Below are positions 7,799 through 15,118 of a DNA stretch of 35,011 nt, piece after piece; the first letter of the stretch is position 1; every line of letters starts with the position of its first letter. A program made the translations under genes and the position numbers. Source of the stretch: JAOAIV01 sp038849555 (GTDB lineage Archaea > Thermoproteota > Bathyarchaeia > Bathyarchaeales > Bathycorpusculaceae). The notes beneath the pieces are model-generated. The model worked only from the letters and a program-made list of their open reading frames with translations. It was not told the origin of the DNA and did no database searches. The stretch is taken from contig JAWCMT010000012.1 in NCBI GenBank assembly GCA_038849555.1, positions 1-35,011 of the forward strand, read 5' to 3'.

Positions 7799-9181
7799 TT
7801 GAAATATGACGTAATCATCGTGGGTGCAGGTCCAGCAGGCATATTCTCCGCGTTAGAGCTTACAGAAAAAAACAAACTTAACGTGTTAATTCTCGACCGA
7901 GGCCCAGACATTGACAAGCGCAGATGCCCATCAAGCCGCGGCTTAGACTGCCAGCACTGCGAGCCATGCTCAGTGCTTTCAGGCTGGGGCGGCGCAGGTG
8001 CCTACAGTGACGGCAAACTTACCTTGTCCACGGAGGTAGGCGGCTGGCTTAACCAGTACATCACAAACAAGGAGCTTGAAGAACTGATAAAATACGTGGA
8101 CGACGTCTACTTGAAGTACGGCGCTGACCCACAGGTCTACGGTGAGAATCCGGAAAAAGTTGATGAAATCGAGCGCAAGGCGTCTCTGGCCGGGTTGAGG
8201 CTTATCAAGCAGAAAATCCGCCATATGGGTACGGAGAAATGCGCGGACACGCTACGCCGCATGCGCCGAGAGTTGAACGGCAAAGTCACGTTTCAGCCCA
8301 GAACAGACGTTAAAAGCCTCATCGTGGAAAACCACGCCGTAAAAGGCGTTGAGACGGCGAATGGCGAAAAATTCTACGGGAAATACGTCATAATCGCGCC
8401 GGGCAGAAGCGGTGCTGAATGGCTCCAGAATGAAGCCCAGTTCCACGGCTTGAAAACTGTGAATAATCCTGTGGACATAGGCGTTAGGGTTGAAGTTTTA
8501 GCTTCAGTTATGGAGGAATTAACCAAAGTACTCTACGAGCCGAAGCTCATTTATTACTCAAAGATTTTTGATGATCAGGTTCGCACGTTCTGCGTGTCGC
8601 CTTACGGCGAGGTTACAACTGAGTCCTATGATGGAGTGTTAACTGTTAACGGGCAGAGTTATGCTGAAAGAAAAACAAAAAACACCAATTTCGCCATTCT
8701 CGTGAGCACGTCGTTCACTGAGCCTTTCAAGGAGCCCATAGCCTACGGAAAATACATTGCGAGACTCTCAAACCTGCTCAGCGGCGGCGTAATAGTGCAG
8801 CGTCTAGGCGACTTGGTCTCGGGCAGACGCTCAACTCCCGAGAGGATAGCCCGAAGCGTCGTAGCACCCACATTGAAGAATGCCACGCCAGGCGACTTAA
8901 GCTTCGTATTACCCTACAGGTACTTGGCGGATATACGGGAAATGCTGCAGGCGCTGGACACGATTGCGCCTGGAGTTCACTCGCGGGATACGCTTCTGTA
9001 TGGTGTAGAAGTGAAATTCTACTCTTCCCATCTGCAGTTGAGCAATGTCTTGGAAACCAAAATCCAGAACATGTTCACCATCGGCGACGGCGCAGGAGTC
9101 ACCAGAGGCCTAGTGCAGGCTTCAGCTTCAGGCGTAATAGTAGCCAGAGAAATAGTTAGAAGGGAAAAGCTGAAGGCATAA
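7799..9181 (+). CDS. FAD-dependent dehydrogenase (COG2509-like)
   Basis: This is a cytoplasmic flavoprotein. Its N-terminal FAD-binding motif is YDVIIVGAGPAGIFSALEL, followed by the Cys-rich segment C-PSSRGLD-C-QH-C-EP-C and the loop GWGGAGAYSDGKLTLS, characteristic of COG2509 uncharacterised dehydrogenases. The C-terminal FAD motif FTIGDGAGVTRGLVQASASG is intact. The substrate is unknown. The frame could start at ATG 7751, but that ATG lies in the TATA box. TTG 7799 has GAGGA 9 nt upstream and starts directly at LKYDVIIVG, so I chose it (460 aa). The next gene starts 3 nt after the stop, so this gene is probably co-transcribed with the zinc-ribbon/SPFH set, although a functional link is not evident. 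Confidence 0.88.
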   Translation: MKYDVIIVGAGPAGIFSALELTEKNKLNVLILDRGPDIDKRRCPSSRGLDCQHCEPCSVLSGWGGAGAYSDGKLTLSTEVGGWLNQYITNKELEELIKYVDDVYLKYGADPQVYGENPEKVDEIERKASLAGLRLIKQKIRHMGTEKCADTLRRMRRELNGKVTFQPRTDVKSLIVENHAVKGVETANGEKFYGKYVIIAPGRSGAEWLQNEAQFHGLKTVNNPVDIGVRVEVLASVMEELTKVLYEPKLIYYSKIFDDQVRTFCVSPYGEVTTESYDGVLTVNGQSYAERKTKNTNFAILVSTSFTEPFKEPIAYGKYIARLSNLLSGGVIVQRLGDLVSGRRSTPERIARSVVAPTLKNATPGDLSFVLPYRYLADIREMLQALDTIAPGVHSRDTLLYGVEVKFYSSHLQLSNVLETKIQNMFTIGDGAGVTRGLVQASASGVIVAREIVRREKLKA

Positions 9182-9184
9182 GAG

Positions 9185-9937
9185 ATGGCTGTAGCCCAAA
9201 GCATCAGATGCTCACACTGCGGCGCGCCTGTGGAATTCAACCCGGGCGAGATAATTGCCACATGCAGATACTGCGGTTTCATGACTGTCATTGAAACTGG
9301 GCAAGCCTACAATTTTGAGCACTCGCTATTGCTGAACAAGTATGACGAAAAGCGCATAGAAGAGCCTGTGAAAAACTGGATGCAATCTGGCTTTCTTAAG
9401 CCGCCAGACCTCGCCAGAAAATCCAAGATTTTGGAGAAGAATCTGGTTTATTTGCCGTTTTGGGTTGTTTCTGTTGAAGCTAAAACGAGCTATAAGGGCA
9501 TATTCGAGCGTATAACACCGCCGATTGTTAAGGAAGGCAAAATTCAGAAAGAATATAACTGGCTTGTTTTGGCTAGAGAAGCTGCTGGGTTTCCAACAAG
9601 AGAATATGACGTGCCTTTAGAGGGTAAAATTCCCTATGATTTTCGCAAGATTGAGGGCTTCGCTAAAGTTTTGAATAGCGAAATCGACAGGGAAGAGGCT
9701 TTAGAAATAGCGAAGCAGCAAATCGAAGCGCACCATCGCTTTCTTCTGCAACAGGAACTGGACAGGATAGTTGAGTTGAGCACAGAGTTCAATGTGAAGC
9801 AAGCGGTTTACTTGCATGCGCCAGTATGGTTCATAAAATACGAGTATAAAGGCAGAAGCTACCAGTTGCTGATAGATGGCGCCACAGGCACGGCTATAAA
9901 GGGCGAAATACCGCAGAAAGGCTTCGGAATATTTTAA
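9185..9937 (+). CDS. Zinc-ribbon protein, YdjG-like (first copy)
   Basis: The product has 250 residues. The N-terminal zinc ribbon has ligands C9, C12, C27 and C30 (CX2C-X14-CX2C, with CSHCGAPVEFNPGE). A mixed alpha/beta middle region follows. The C-terminal motif is APVWFIKYEYKGRSYQLLID, then G-TG-A-KGEIP. Both the ribbon and this C-terminal motif recur in the gene at 10872, so the two are paralogs within one gene set. From memory, the C-terminal pattern PVW…Y…YKG…Y…G.TG…G..P is that of bacterial TFIIB-type zinc-ribbon proteins such as YdjG. No membrane helix is seen, unlike YdjG. It starts 3 nt after the flavoprotein stop. The function is likely scaffolding in a membrane-associated complex, which is inference. 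Confidence 0.75.
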   Translation: MAVAQSIRCSHCGAPVEFNPGEIIATCRYCGFMTVIETGQAYNFEHSLLLNKYDEKRIEEPVKNWMQSGFLKPPDLARKSKILEKNLVYLPFWVVSVEAKTSYKGIFERITPPIVKEGKIQKEYNWLVLAREAAGFPTREYDVPLEGKIPYDFRKIEGFAKVLNSEIDREEALEIAKQQIEAHHRFLLQQELDRIVELSTEFNVKQAVYLHAPVWFIKYEYKGRSYQLLIDGATGTAIKGEIPQKGFGIF

Positions 9938-9994
9938 CTAAACTCTTAAAAGAGAGATTTGACTCCATACTCAAATTAGCGGTGCTCGCGAGGG

Positions 9995-10342
9995 ATGGAA
10001 ATGAAGCCCGAAAGGAAAGTTTTAGATTATGGTGTAGGCGCCCTCGTTGTTCTTGTTGCATCGCTTGGCCTTGCCGCAGTAGTTTACGGTTTACCCCTGC
10101 TGGAATTTAACTGGCTAAATCTCCCGGCATGGATTTTTGGGCCTGTAGGAGCCTACACGCTGGCCTACGCGGTTATCGCAGGTAAGGACGCCACTTACTA
10201 TTTGGTTTGGGGCAGCATAATGTTCGCTGTTGCCCTCATATCCGCGCTTTATGCCGCGGTAAATCCCTTTGTCATAATAGGCGTCCTAGCCGTTATCATA
10301 TCCATCATAGGTATTTTAGCATACCAGAGGAGTAAAAAATGA
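9995..10342 (+). CDS. Small polytopic membrane protein of the SPFH gene set
   Basis: The product has 115 residues with about four membrane helices (roughly residues 11-34, 42-62, 66-88, 90-110), a short basic cytoplasmic N-terminus and a basic tail (YQRSKK). I recognise no family. The stop codon overlaps the ATG of the next gene (ATGA), so translation is coupled. In the B. subtilis ydj operon a membrane protein (YdjH) recruits the SPFH and PspA partners; this gene may fill the same place here, but I see no sequence proof of homology. A 57-nt spacer with CTCTTAAAAGAG (9946-9957) precedes it and could hold an internal promoter. Confidence 0.7.
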   Translation: MEMKPERKVLDYGVGALVVLVASLGLAAVVYGLPLLEFNWLNLPAWIFGPVGAYTLAYAVIAGKDATYYLVWGSIMFAVALISALYAAVNPFVIIGVLAVIISIIGILAYQRSKK

Positions 10343-10875
10343 GTGAAAAAGACTATTTAGGAAAAGTCAAGGGAGAACGAAGCCTTCTTGAGAAAATCAT
10401 GGGCTACATTCCAGGATACAGGGGTTACAAGGAAAAAGAGCTGAGAAGAGAAAGCGACCGCCTAGTTAGAATGGAAGTTGTGAATAGGCTTAAAGCTGCA
10501 AAAACTGCTTTTCGAAGAACTTTTGCTAATCCTTCAGCTGTCCAGAAACTTGTAGGCGAGGATACATACCGCTTTGAAGCGCTTAACTCTAGACTTGACA
10601 GAGTTACTCAACGCATAGACCGAGCAGTTGCTGGATACGCGGGCATGTTCGACGCAATCAAAGTCAAAGAAAACAAACTCGACGCTGTTATCCAGCATGA
10701 TTTAAACCTGATAGAGAAGGCAGAATCCGTGAAAGCTGATGTCGAGAAAACCTTGGGCATCGAGCCGGGAACAGATGAATGGAGAACGGCGATGGATGCG
10801 TTAGTATCTAAGATTGAAGAACTTGACAGCCTCGTCAATGAGCGCTCGAATCTTCTCAGAGGATTGGAAGGATGA
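10339..10875 (+). CDS. Helical coiled-coil protein with IPGYRGYKEKE motif
   Basis: The product has 178 residues, almost entirely helical and soluble. Near the N-terminus is LLEKIMGYIPGYRGYKEKEL, followed by a long basic/acidic helix. AVAGYAGMFDAIKVKENKLD lies at about residues 97-116, and a C-terminal helical pair ends in NERSNLLRGLEG. I recall bacterial proteins with the same IPGYRGYK… and YAGFFDA… motifs encoded next to SPFH genes, so this appears to be a family shared across domains; this is from memory. Its overall shape is compatible with a PspA-like partner, but it is shorter and not clearly PspA. It overlaps both neighbours by 4 nt (ATGA), so it belongs to the operon. Confidence 0.75.
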   Translation: MSEKDYLGKVKGERSLLEKIMGYIPGYRGYKEKELRRESDRLVRMEVVNRLKAAKTAFRRTFANPSAVQKLVGEDTYRFEALNSRLDRVTQRIDRAVAGYAGMFDAIKVKENKLDAVIQHDLNLIEKAESVKADVEKTLGIEPGTDEWRTAMDALVSKIEELDSLVNERSNLLRGLEG

Positions 10876-12113
10876 TTTCAGCGCGCTACCGAGATATCGG
10901 AGCCCGAATGGTCAATCTGCAAAAAAGTATACCGGAATACGCCCAGCAAGTAGGCTGGAGCGTCAAGAAACTGCTACCTGGACAGAACAGTTTCATGCTT
11001 GAACTGAAAAAAGGGTTCTTTGACAAAGCAGTGGTCAAGGTTAGAGGCACACCACAGGACGTTTACGTAGAAGTTGACGGACCACAAGGACTAATGGACA
11101 TTGTTGAACAAGCTTTAGCAAATTCATGCGACAACCCAGCTGCGCTCATTGGGTGGAAGGAGCAGGCGAAACAGCAGGCCATGGAGTTTGCTAAAGTTTT
11201 AGCGGCAGCACAGCCGCCGGCTCCTTCAGCGCCCGCGCCAACTCCGCCAACAATTGCGCCCAAACCAGCCACGCCGAAACTTGAGACGTGTATGCACTGT
11301 GCTGCGCCGCTTACTTATGACCCCGAAGAAGTTCTTGTCATCTGCAACTACTGCGGCTACATCAACAATACAACAGGCGAGCAGCCGCCGAGATACAGCA
11401 TGCTTCCCGTCGTCGTTAATGGCTCGCAAGCTTTGGAGATTGCGAAAGACCATGTTGCAAAAGGGATTCTGGTTACACGGGGAATGGCTGAACGCGCTGA
11501 GTGGGGCGCAATAGTTCTCAGGTATGTCCCAAACTGGGCTGTGACTATCCAGCTGGAGGGCACTGTTGAAGGCAAAAGGGCACTCATAAAGACAAAAGAT
11601 ACAAAAGGTCAAGTTGCACAGGAGATTGCGATGCAAGCTTTAGGCGGAGCACTCGGCAGCATCTTCGGAGGCGCCGGAAGAGGAGCAGGAAGTGCGCTTG
11701 GAGACCGAGTTGAGAGAATGTCTGTGAGCGAGGCAATGGACGTTTCTGTTGTGGCACGGAAGGCCGCTGAGTTTCAGCCTGACGCAGGCGCATACAAGAT
11801 TCCGCTTGATAAGAAGGAACCGTTCCGAAAGACTGGTGAAGAGACGCTTAACGTGGAGATAAGCGATAAAGTGGCTGTGGAAAGAGCCAAAAGCTTGGCA
11901 TTGCAGGAGCTCAGGTCAAGATACACGTTTGTGTCACGGTTCAGCGTTAACGCTTATCCTGTTGGCGATTCTGAAGTAATATATTCGCCTTGGTGGTTCA
12001 TTGAATATCGCATGGGAGGAAGGTCGTTTTCTGTAATAGTTGACGCATGCAACGGAAGCGTTATCGCAGGACAGAGACCATGGCTTCCTAGGGGAACAAC
12101 AAAAGGGAGGTGA
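10872..12113 (+). CDS. Zinc-ribbon protein, YdjG-like (second, longer copy)
   Basis: The product has 413 residues. The N-terminal alpha/beta domain (about 1-110) is absent from the paralog at 9185. A Pro/Ala linker (113-136) follows, then a zinc ribbon with C140, C143, C158 and C161, the same CX2C-X14-CX2C spacing as the first copy. A domain with a Gly/Ala-rich, glycine-zipper-like segment at about 256-278 (GGALGSIFGGAGRGAGSALG) could touch or insert in membrane. The C-terminal motif is SPWWFIEYRMGGRSFSVIVD, shared with the first copy. It overlaps the preceding gene by ATGA, and its stop lies 8 nt before the SPFH start. It is probably an adaptor in the SPFH complex. Confidence 0.75.
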   Translation: MISARYRDIGARMVNLQKSIPEYAQQVGWSVKKLLPGQNSFMLELKKGFFDKAVVKVRGTPQDVYVEVDGPQGLMDIVEQALANSCDNPAALIGWKEQAKQQAMEFAKVLAAAQPPAPSAPAPTPPTIAPKPATPKLETCMHCAAPLTYDPEEVLVICNYCGYINNTTGEQPPRYSMLPVVVNGSQALEIAKDHVAKGILVTRGMAERAEWGAIVLRYVPNWAVTIQLEGTVEGKRALIKTKDTKGQVAQEIAMQALGGALGSIFGGAGRGAGSALGDRVERMSVSEAMDVSVVARKAAEFQPDAGAYKIPLDKKEPFRKTGEETLNVEISDKVAVERAKSLALQELRSRYTFVSRFSVNAYPVGDSEVIYSPWWFIEYRMGGRSFSVIVDACNGSVIAGQRPWLPRGTTKGR

Positions 12114-12121
12114 AATATGAC

Positions 12122-13162
12122 ATGCCAAAAGTTATTGAATGGGTCGGAGCGAGAGAAAGCGACATAGTCTGGCGATATCCTGTTGAAGAAATTGCGTGGG
12201 GCGACAATCTAATCGTTCACGAGTACGAAGCTGCAGTTTTCTTCCGAGACGGCAAAGCTTACGATGTTTTCAGAGCAGGACGCCACGTGTTAACAACGGC
12301 AAATCTGCCATTGCTTACTAAAGTTTTCTCAAAGCTTGCAGGATTCGATAAAGTTCCATTTAGGGCAACCGTAGTGTTTGTTTCGCTAAAACAGTTCCAA
12401 GGAAAATTCGGTGCACAAGGACAAACGAAAGAGCTTGCGCCTTTGAAGTTCTTCGGAGGCTTCTGGTTTAGAGTTGAGGAACCAAACCTCTTCGTCAACG
12501 AAGTTGTAGGTGGACAAGGCACATTCTCAACGGACGGCCTGCAAAACTTTCTCAGAGGCTACTTCAACGAGCGACTCATTGACACACTAAGTCAATACTC
12601 ACTTGCAGATGTCTACGGTAAGCTTGACGAGACAAGTTTGCTTTCGAAGAATGTTCTGTTTGACGCTTTCTCGCGAATTGGACTTGAACTGATAGATGTA
12701 AAGTTTGAAGGAATTGACACAACTCCAGAGTGGCGAGACAGACTATTCTACATAAAAACTGGTGTTAGCGGAGCAGAAGTCCTTAGAATGGAAACCGTTC
12801 AGAAATCAAGCGAAAGCCTTGCAAAAGGTTCTGGAGCAGCAGTAGGAGCAGGCGCAGTTATACTTCCACAAATGTTCCAACAGCCGCCAGCAGGTCAAGC
12901 GCAGGTAATGGTGCTGTGTCCTAAATGTGGCTTCCAGAATCCACAAGCAACCAAGTTCTGTGGAAACTGCGGCACACCACTACAAGCACCACAACCGCAA
13001 GGCGGAGTAAACTGCCCGAAATGCGGCACAGCAAACGCTGCGGGCGCGAAGTTCTGTTCAAACTGCGGAAATCCACTGCAAGCTACAGTTAAGTGCCCGA
13101 AATGCAATGCTGAAAATCAAGCAGGAGCAAAATTCTGCTCCAACTGCGGCGCCAAACTATAA
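12122..13162 (+). CDS. SPFH-domain protein (YdjI/virion-core-like) with three C-terminal zinc ribbons
   Basis: The SPFH/Band 7-like domain covers about residues 1-225 (VIEWVGARESDIVWRYP near the start, then HEYEAAVFFRDGKA). A short Ala/Gly/Gln linker and three zinc ribbons follow. Counted from a GTG at 12110, the ligands are C270/273/284/287, C302/305/316/319 and C329/332/343/346, all CPKC…KFC-NC type. SPFH proteins of the YdjI class form membrane-associated scaffolds in bacterial envelope stress. I chose the ATG at 12122 because a perfect GGAGGTGA lies 8 nt before it; the GTG at 12110 overlaps that site. This is the last gene of the set, followed by a T-rich terminator and a hairpin. Confidence 0.85.
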   Translation: MPKVIEWVGARESDIVWRYPVEEIAWGDNLIVHEYEAAVFFRDGKAYDVFRAGRHVLTTANLPLLTKVFSKLAGFDKVPFRATVVFVSLKQFQGKFGAQGQTKELAPLKFFGGFWFRVEEPNLFVNEVVGGQGTFSTDGLQNFLRGYFNERLIDTLSQYSLADVYGKLDETSLLSKNVLFDAFSRIGLELIDVKFEGIDTTPEWRDRLFYIKTGVSGAEVLRMETVQKSSESLAKGSGAAVGAGAVILPQMFQQPPAGQAQVMVLCPKCGFQNPQATKFCGNCGTPLQAPQPQGGVNCPKCGTANAAGAKFCSNCGNPLQATVKCPKCNAENQAGAKFCSNCGAKL

Positions 13163-13169
13163 TCGCCCA

Positions 13170-13184
13170 TTTTTTTAATTTTCC
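13170..13184 (+). terminator. T-rich terminator after the SPFH gene
   Basis: A run of seven Ts followed by AATTTTCC begins within 10 nt of the SPFH stop codon, which fits archaeal intrinsic termination on a U-rich tract. Confidence 0.45.
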
Positions 13185-13211
13185 TCAGTGCTCTAAAACA
13201 GTAGCGGTAGC

Positions 13212-13247
13212 GCGCCAGCGCAAAGTGCACTTTAATCATGCTGGCGC
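13212..13247. other. Hairpin with 8-bp GC-rich stem enclosing a 12-bp palindrome
   Basis: GCGCCAGC (13212-13219) pairs perfectly with GCTGGCGC (13240-13247). The 20-nt loop contains the perfect palindrome AAAGTGCACTTT (13222-13233). The element lies between the SPFH gene and lysS, about 55 nt before the lysS ATG. It could be a second terminator, a protein-binding site or a processing site. Confidence 0.5.
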
Positions 13248-13275
13248 AGCGTTATTGGCTGTTCTTTTTGTAACG

Positions 13276-13284
13276 TTTTTATTT
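13276..13284 (+). promoter_or_regulatory. TATA-like box for lysS
   Basis: TTTTTATTT lies about 20-25 nt before the ATG at 13301, which suggests a leaderless transcript or use of the ATG at 13322. Confidence 0.4.
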
Positions 13285-13300
13285 CCATTTTGTCTATGCT

Positions 13301-14926
13301 ATGGCAGAGTTAGGATCTAAAATGAGCAATGAAACAATCGGACGCGGCACATGGTACGACAAGATGGCACAGAAGATAATTAGCCGAGAACAGAAACTGG
13401 GCAGAAGCCTAAGCAAAATCCGCACGGAGATGGGTCTCGGCGCCTCAGGGTTTCCCCATATAGGCAGCCTCGGCGATGCAACGCGGTCTTACGCGGTGAC
13501 GCTGGCTTTACGGGAGATGGGCTACAATTCTGAGCTTATAGCCTTTTGCGATGACAAAGATGGATTACGCAAGGTTCCCGCTGGACTGCCAAAATCTTTG
13601 GAGAAGTACCTGGGCTTTCCAGTTTCCAGCATCCCCGACCCGTTTAGCTGCCACGAAAGCTACGGCAAACACATGAGCTCGCTTCTACTTGACGCATTGG
13701 ACAAGTGCGGCATCCAATACACGTACATGTCTGCGAAAGAAGTTTACGAAAAAGGCGTGCTGCTTCAGGAGATTAGGACTATACTTTTGAACGCCAAGAA
13801 AGTCGGCGAAATTGTTAAGGATGAAGTGGGGCAGGAGCGGTATACCGAGGTTTTACCGTTCTTTCCTGTTTGCGAGAAATGCGGCAGGATTTACACCACA
13901 AAAGCCGTGGAGTTCGTTCCGGAAACAGATAAGGTGCTTTATGTCTGCGAGGGCTTGGAAATCAGAGGCAAGTGGATTGAAGGCTGCGGGCATAAAGGCG
14001 AGGCGGACATACGACGCGGCGAGGGGAAACTAAGCTGGAAGGGCGAGTTCGCAGCGCGTTGGCGCGCCTTGGACATAAGGTTTGAAGCCTATGGTAAGGA
14101 CATTGCGGATTCAGTCCGCATAAACGACCGCATATGCCGCGAAATCCTCTGTTATGAGCCGCCTTCACATGCAAAATACGAGATGTTTCTGGATAAAAGC
14201 GGACGAAAAATCTCCAAGTCCGCTGGCAACGTGTTCACGCCGCAGGTGTGGTTCCGTTACGGTTCGCCGCAATCGCTGCTGCTGCTTATGCTGAAGCGCT
14301 TCGTGGGAACCCGTACCCTTGATGTCTCAGACATTCCAGCTTACATGAACGAGTTGGACAATCTGGAGGATATTTACTTCGGCAAAAAACCCATCAAAGA
14401 CCCGAAGGAGCTGGCGAAGCTCCGCGGCTTATACGAGTACTGCTGGGTTATGAAGCCTCCTGCCAAACCAAGCGTGCACGTGCCATATAATTTGCTGACG
14501 TTTCTGGTTAAAATGGCGCCCAAAGAGCGCCTAACCGAATTCGTTGCGGAAAAGCTTCAGAGTTATGGCTACCTACAAAAAAACCAGCCCATTGACGCGG
14601 AGCTAGCGCGGCGAATTGAGTACGCCGTCAACTGGACAAGAGACTTCGAGGAAATCCGAGAAACTGCTGTGAGCCTCAAAATTGAAGAGCAAAACGCGCT
14701 TGCCACGCTGCTTAAAGCATTGGAAACTGAAGATGACCCGGGCAAGATTCAGAACGCAATTTTCAACGCCGCAAAAAGCAACGGTTTAAAGCCCGGCGAC
14801 TTCTTCAAAACGCTCTACATGATACTGCTGGGGACGCCTCAGGGCCCGAGACTTGGCCCCTACATACTTGCAATGGGAAAACAAAACGTTATCTCAGCGT
14901 TGCAACGAGCATTAAACACGAAATAA
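13301..14926 (+). CDS. lysS: Lysyl-tRNA synthetase, class I
   Basis: This enzyme charges tRNA-Lys. It is the class I enzyme typical of most archaea, unrelated to the class II form. The product has 541 residues. The class I signature HIGS is at 53-56 (GFPHIGSLGD) and KISKS at 303-307. A zinc-binding segment FPVCEKCGRIY begins near residue 188 and pairs with CEGL and CGHKGE further on. The C-terminal half is helical, as in the family. Start choice is between ATG 13301 and ATG 13322 (MSNETIGRGTW); the short distance from the TATA-like box leaves both open. The gene stands alone, followed by a T-run near 14944 and by tRNA-Arg. Confidence 0.95.
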   Translation: MAELGSKMSNETIGRGTWYDKMAQKIISREQKLGRSLSKIRTEMGLGASGFPHIGSLGDATRSYAVTLALREMGYNSELIAFCDDKDGLRKVPAGLPKSLEKYLGFPVSSIPDPFSCHESYGKHMSSLLLDALDKCGIQYTYMSAKEVYEKGVLLQEIRTILLNAKKVGEIVKDEVGQERYTEVLPFFPVCEKCGRIYTTKAVEFVPETDKVLYVCEGLEIRGKWIEGCGHKGEADIRRGEGKLSWKGEFAARWRALDIRFEAYGKDIADSVRINDRICREILCYEPPSHAKYEMFLDKSGRKISKSAGNVFTPQVWFRYGSPQSLLLLMLKRFVGTRTLDVSDIPAYMNELDNLEDIYFGKKPIKDPKELAKLRGLYEYCWVMKPPAKPSVHVPYNLLTFLVKMAPKERLTEFVAEKLQSYGYLQKNQPIDAELARRIEYAVNWTRDFEEIRETAVSLKIEEQNALATLLKALETEDDPGKIQNAIFNAAKSNGLKPGDFFKTLYMILLGTPQGPRLGPYILAMGKQNVISALQRALNTK

Positions 14927-14943
14927 CAAGCGCCATAAGCCCC

Positions 14944-14949
14944 TTTTTT
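14944..14949 (+). terminator. T-run terminator after lysS
   Basis: Six consecutive Ts lie 18 nt after the lysS stop codon, consistent with archaeal U-tract termination. Confidence 0.35.
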
Positions 14950-15002
14950 AAGGTTAGAAGTGGTAATGCAACATGGTTTTGCGGCTGACTGTTTGCTTAG
15001 CA

Positions 15003-15011
15003 TTTATATTA
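15003..15011 (+). promoter_or_regulatory. TATA box for tRNA-Arg
   Basis: TTTATATTA is centred 33 nt before the first base of the tRNA, close to the normal archaeal TATA spacing. Confidence 0.5.
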
Positions 15012-15039
15012 CACGAGTAATGTAAATCTCGACGAGGCT

Positions 15040-15118
15040 GGGCCCGTAGTCTAGTACGGATTATGACACTGGCCTGCGGAGCCGGAGGTCCTGGGTTCAA
15101 ATCCCAGCGGGCCCGCCA
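15040..15118 (+). tRNA. tRNA-Arg (anticodon GCG), CCA encoded
   Basis: The cloverleaf has acceptor stem GGGCCCG/CGGGCCC, discriminator G15115 and encoded CCA at 15116-15118. The anticodon stem CTGGC/GCCGG closes the loop CTGCGGA, giving anticodon GCG (Arg, CGC/CGU). The T-arm is CTGGG-TTCAAAT-CCCAG. No intron is visible. The last base of CCA abuts the stop codon of the convergent DUF1015 gene. Confidence 0.95.
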
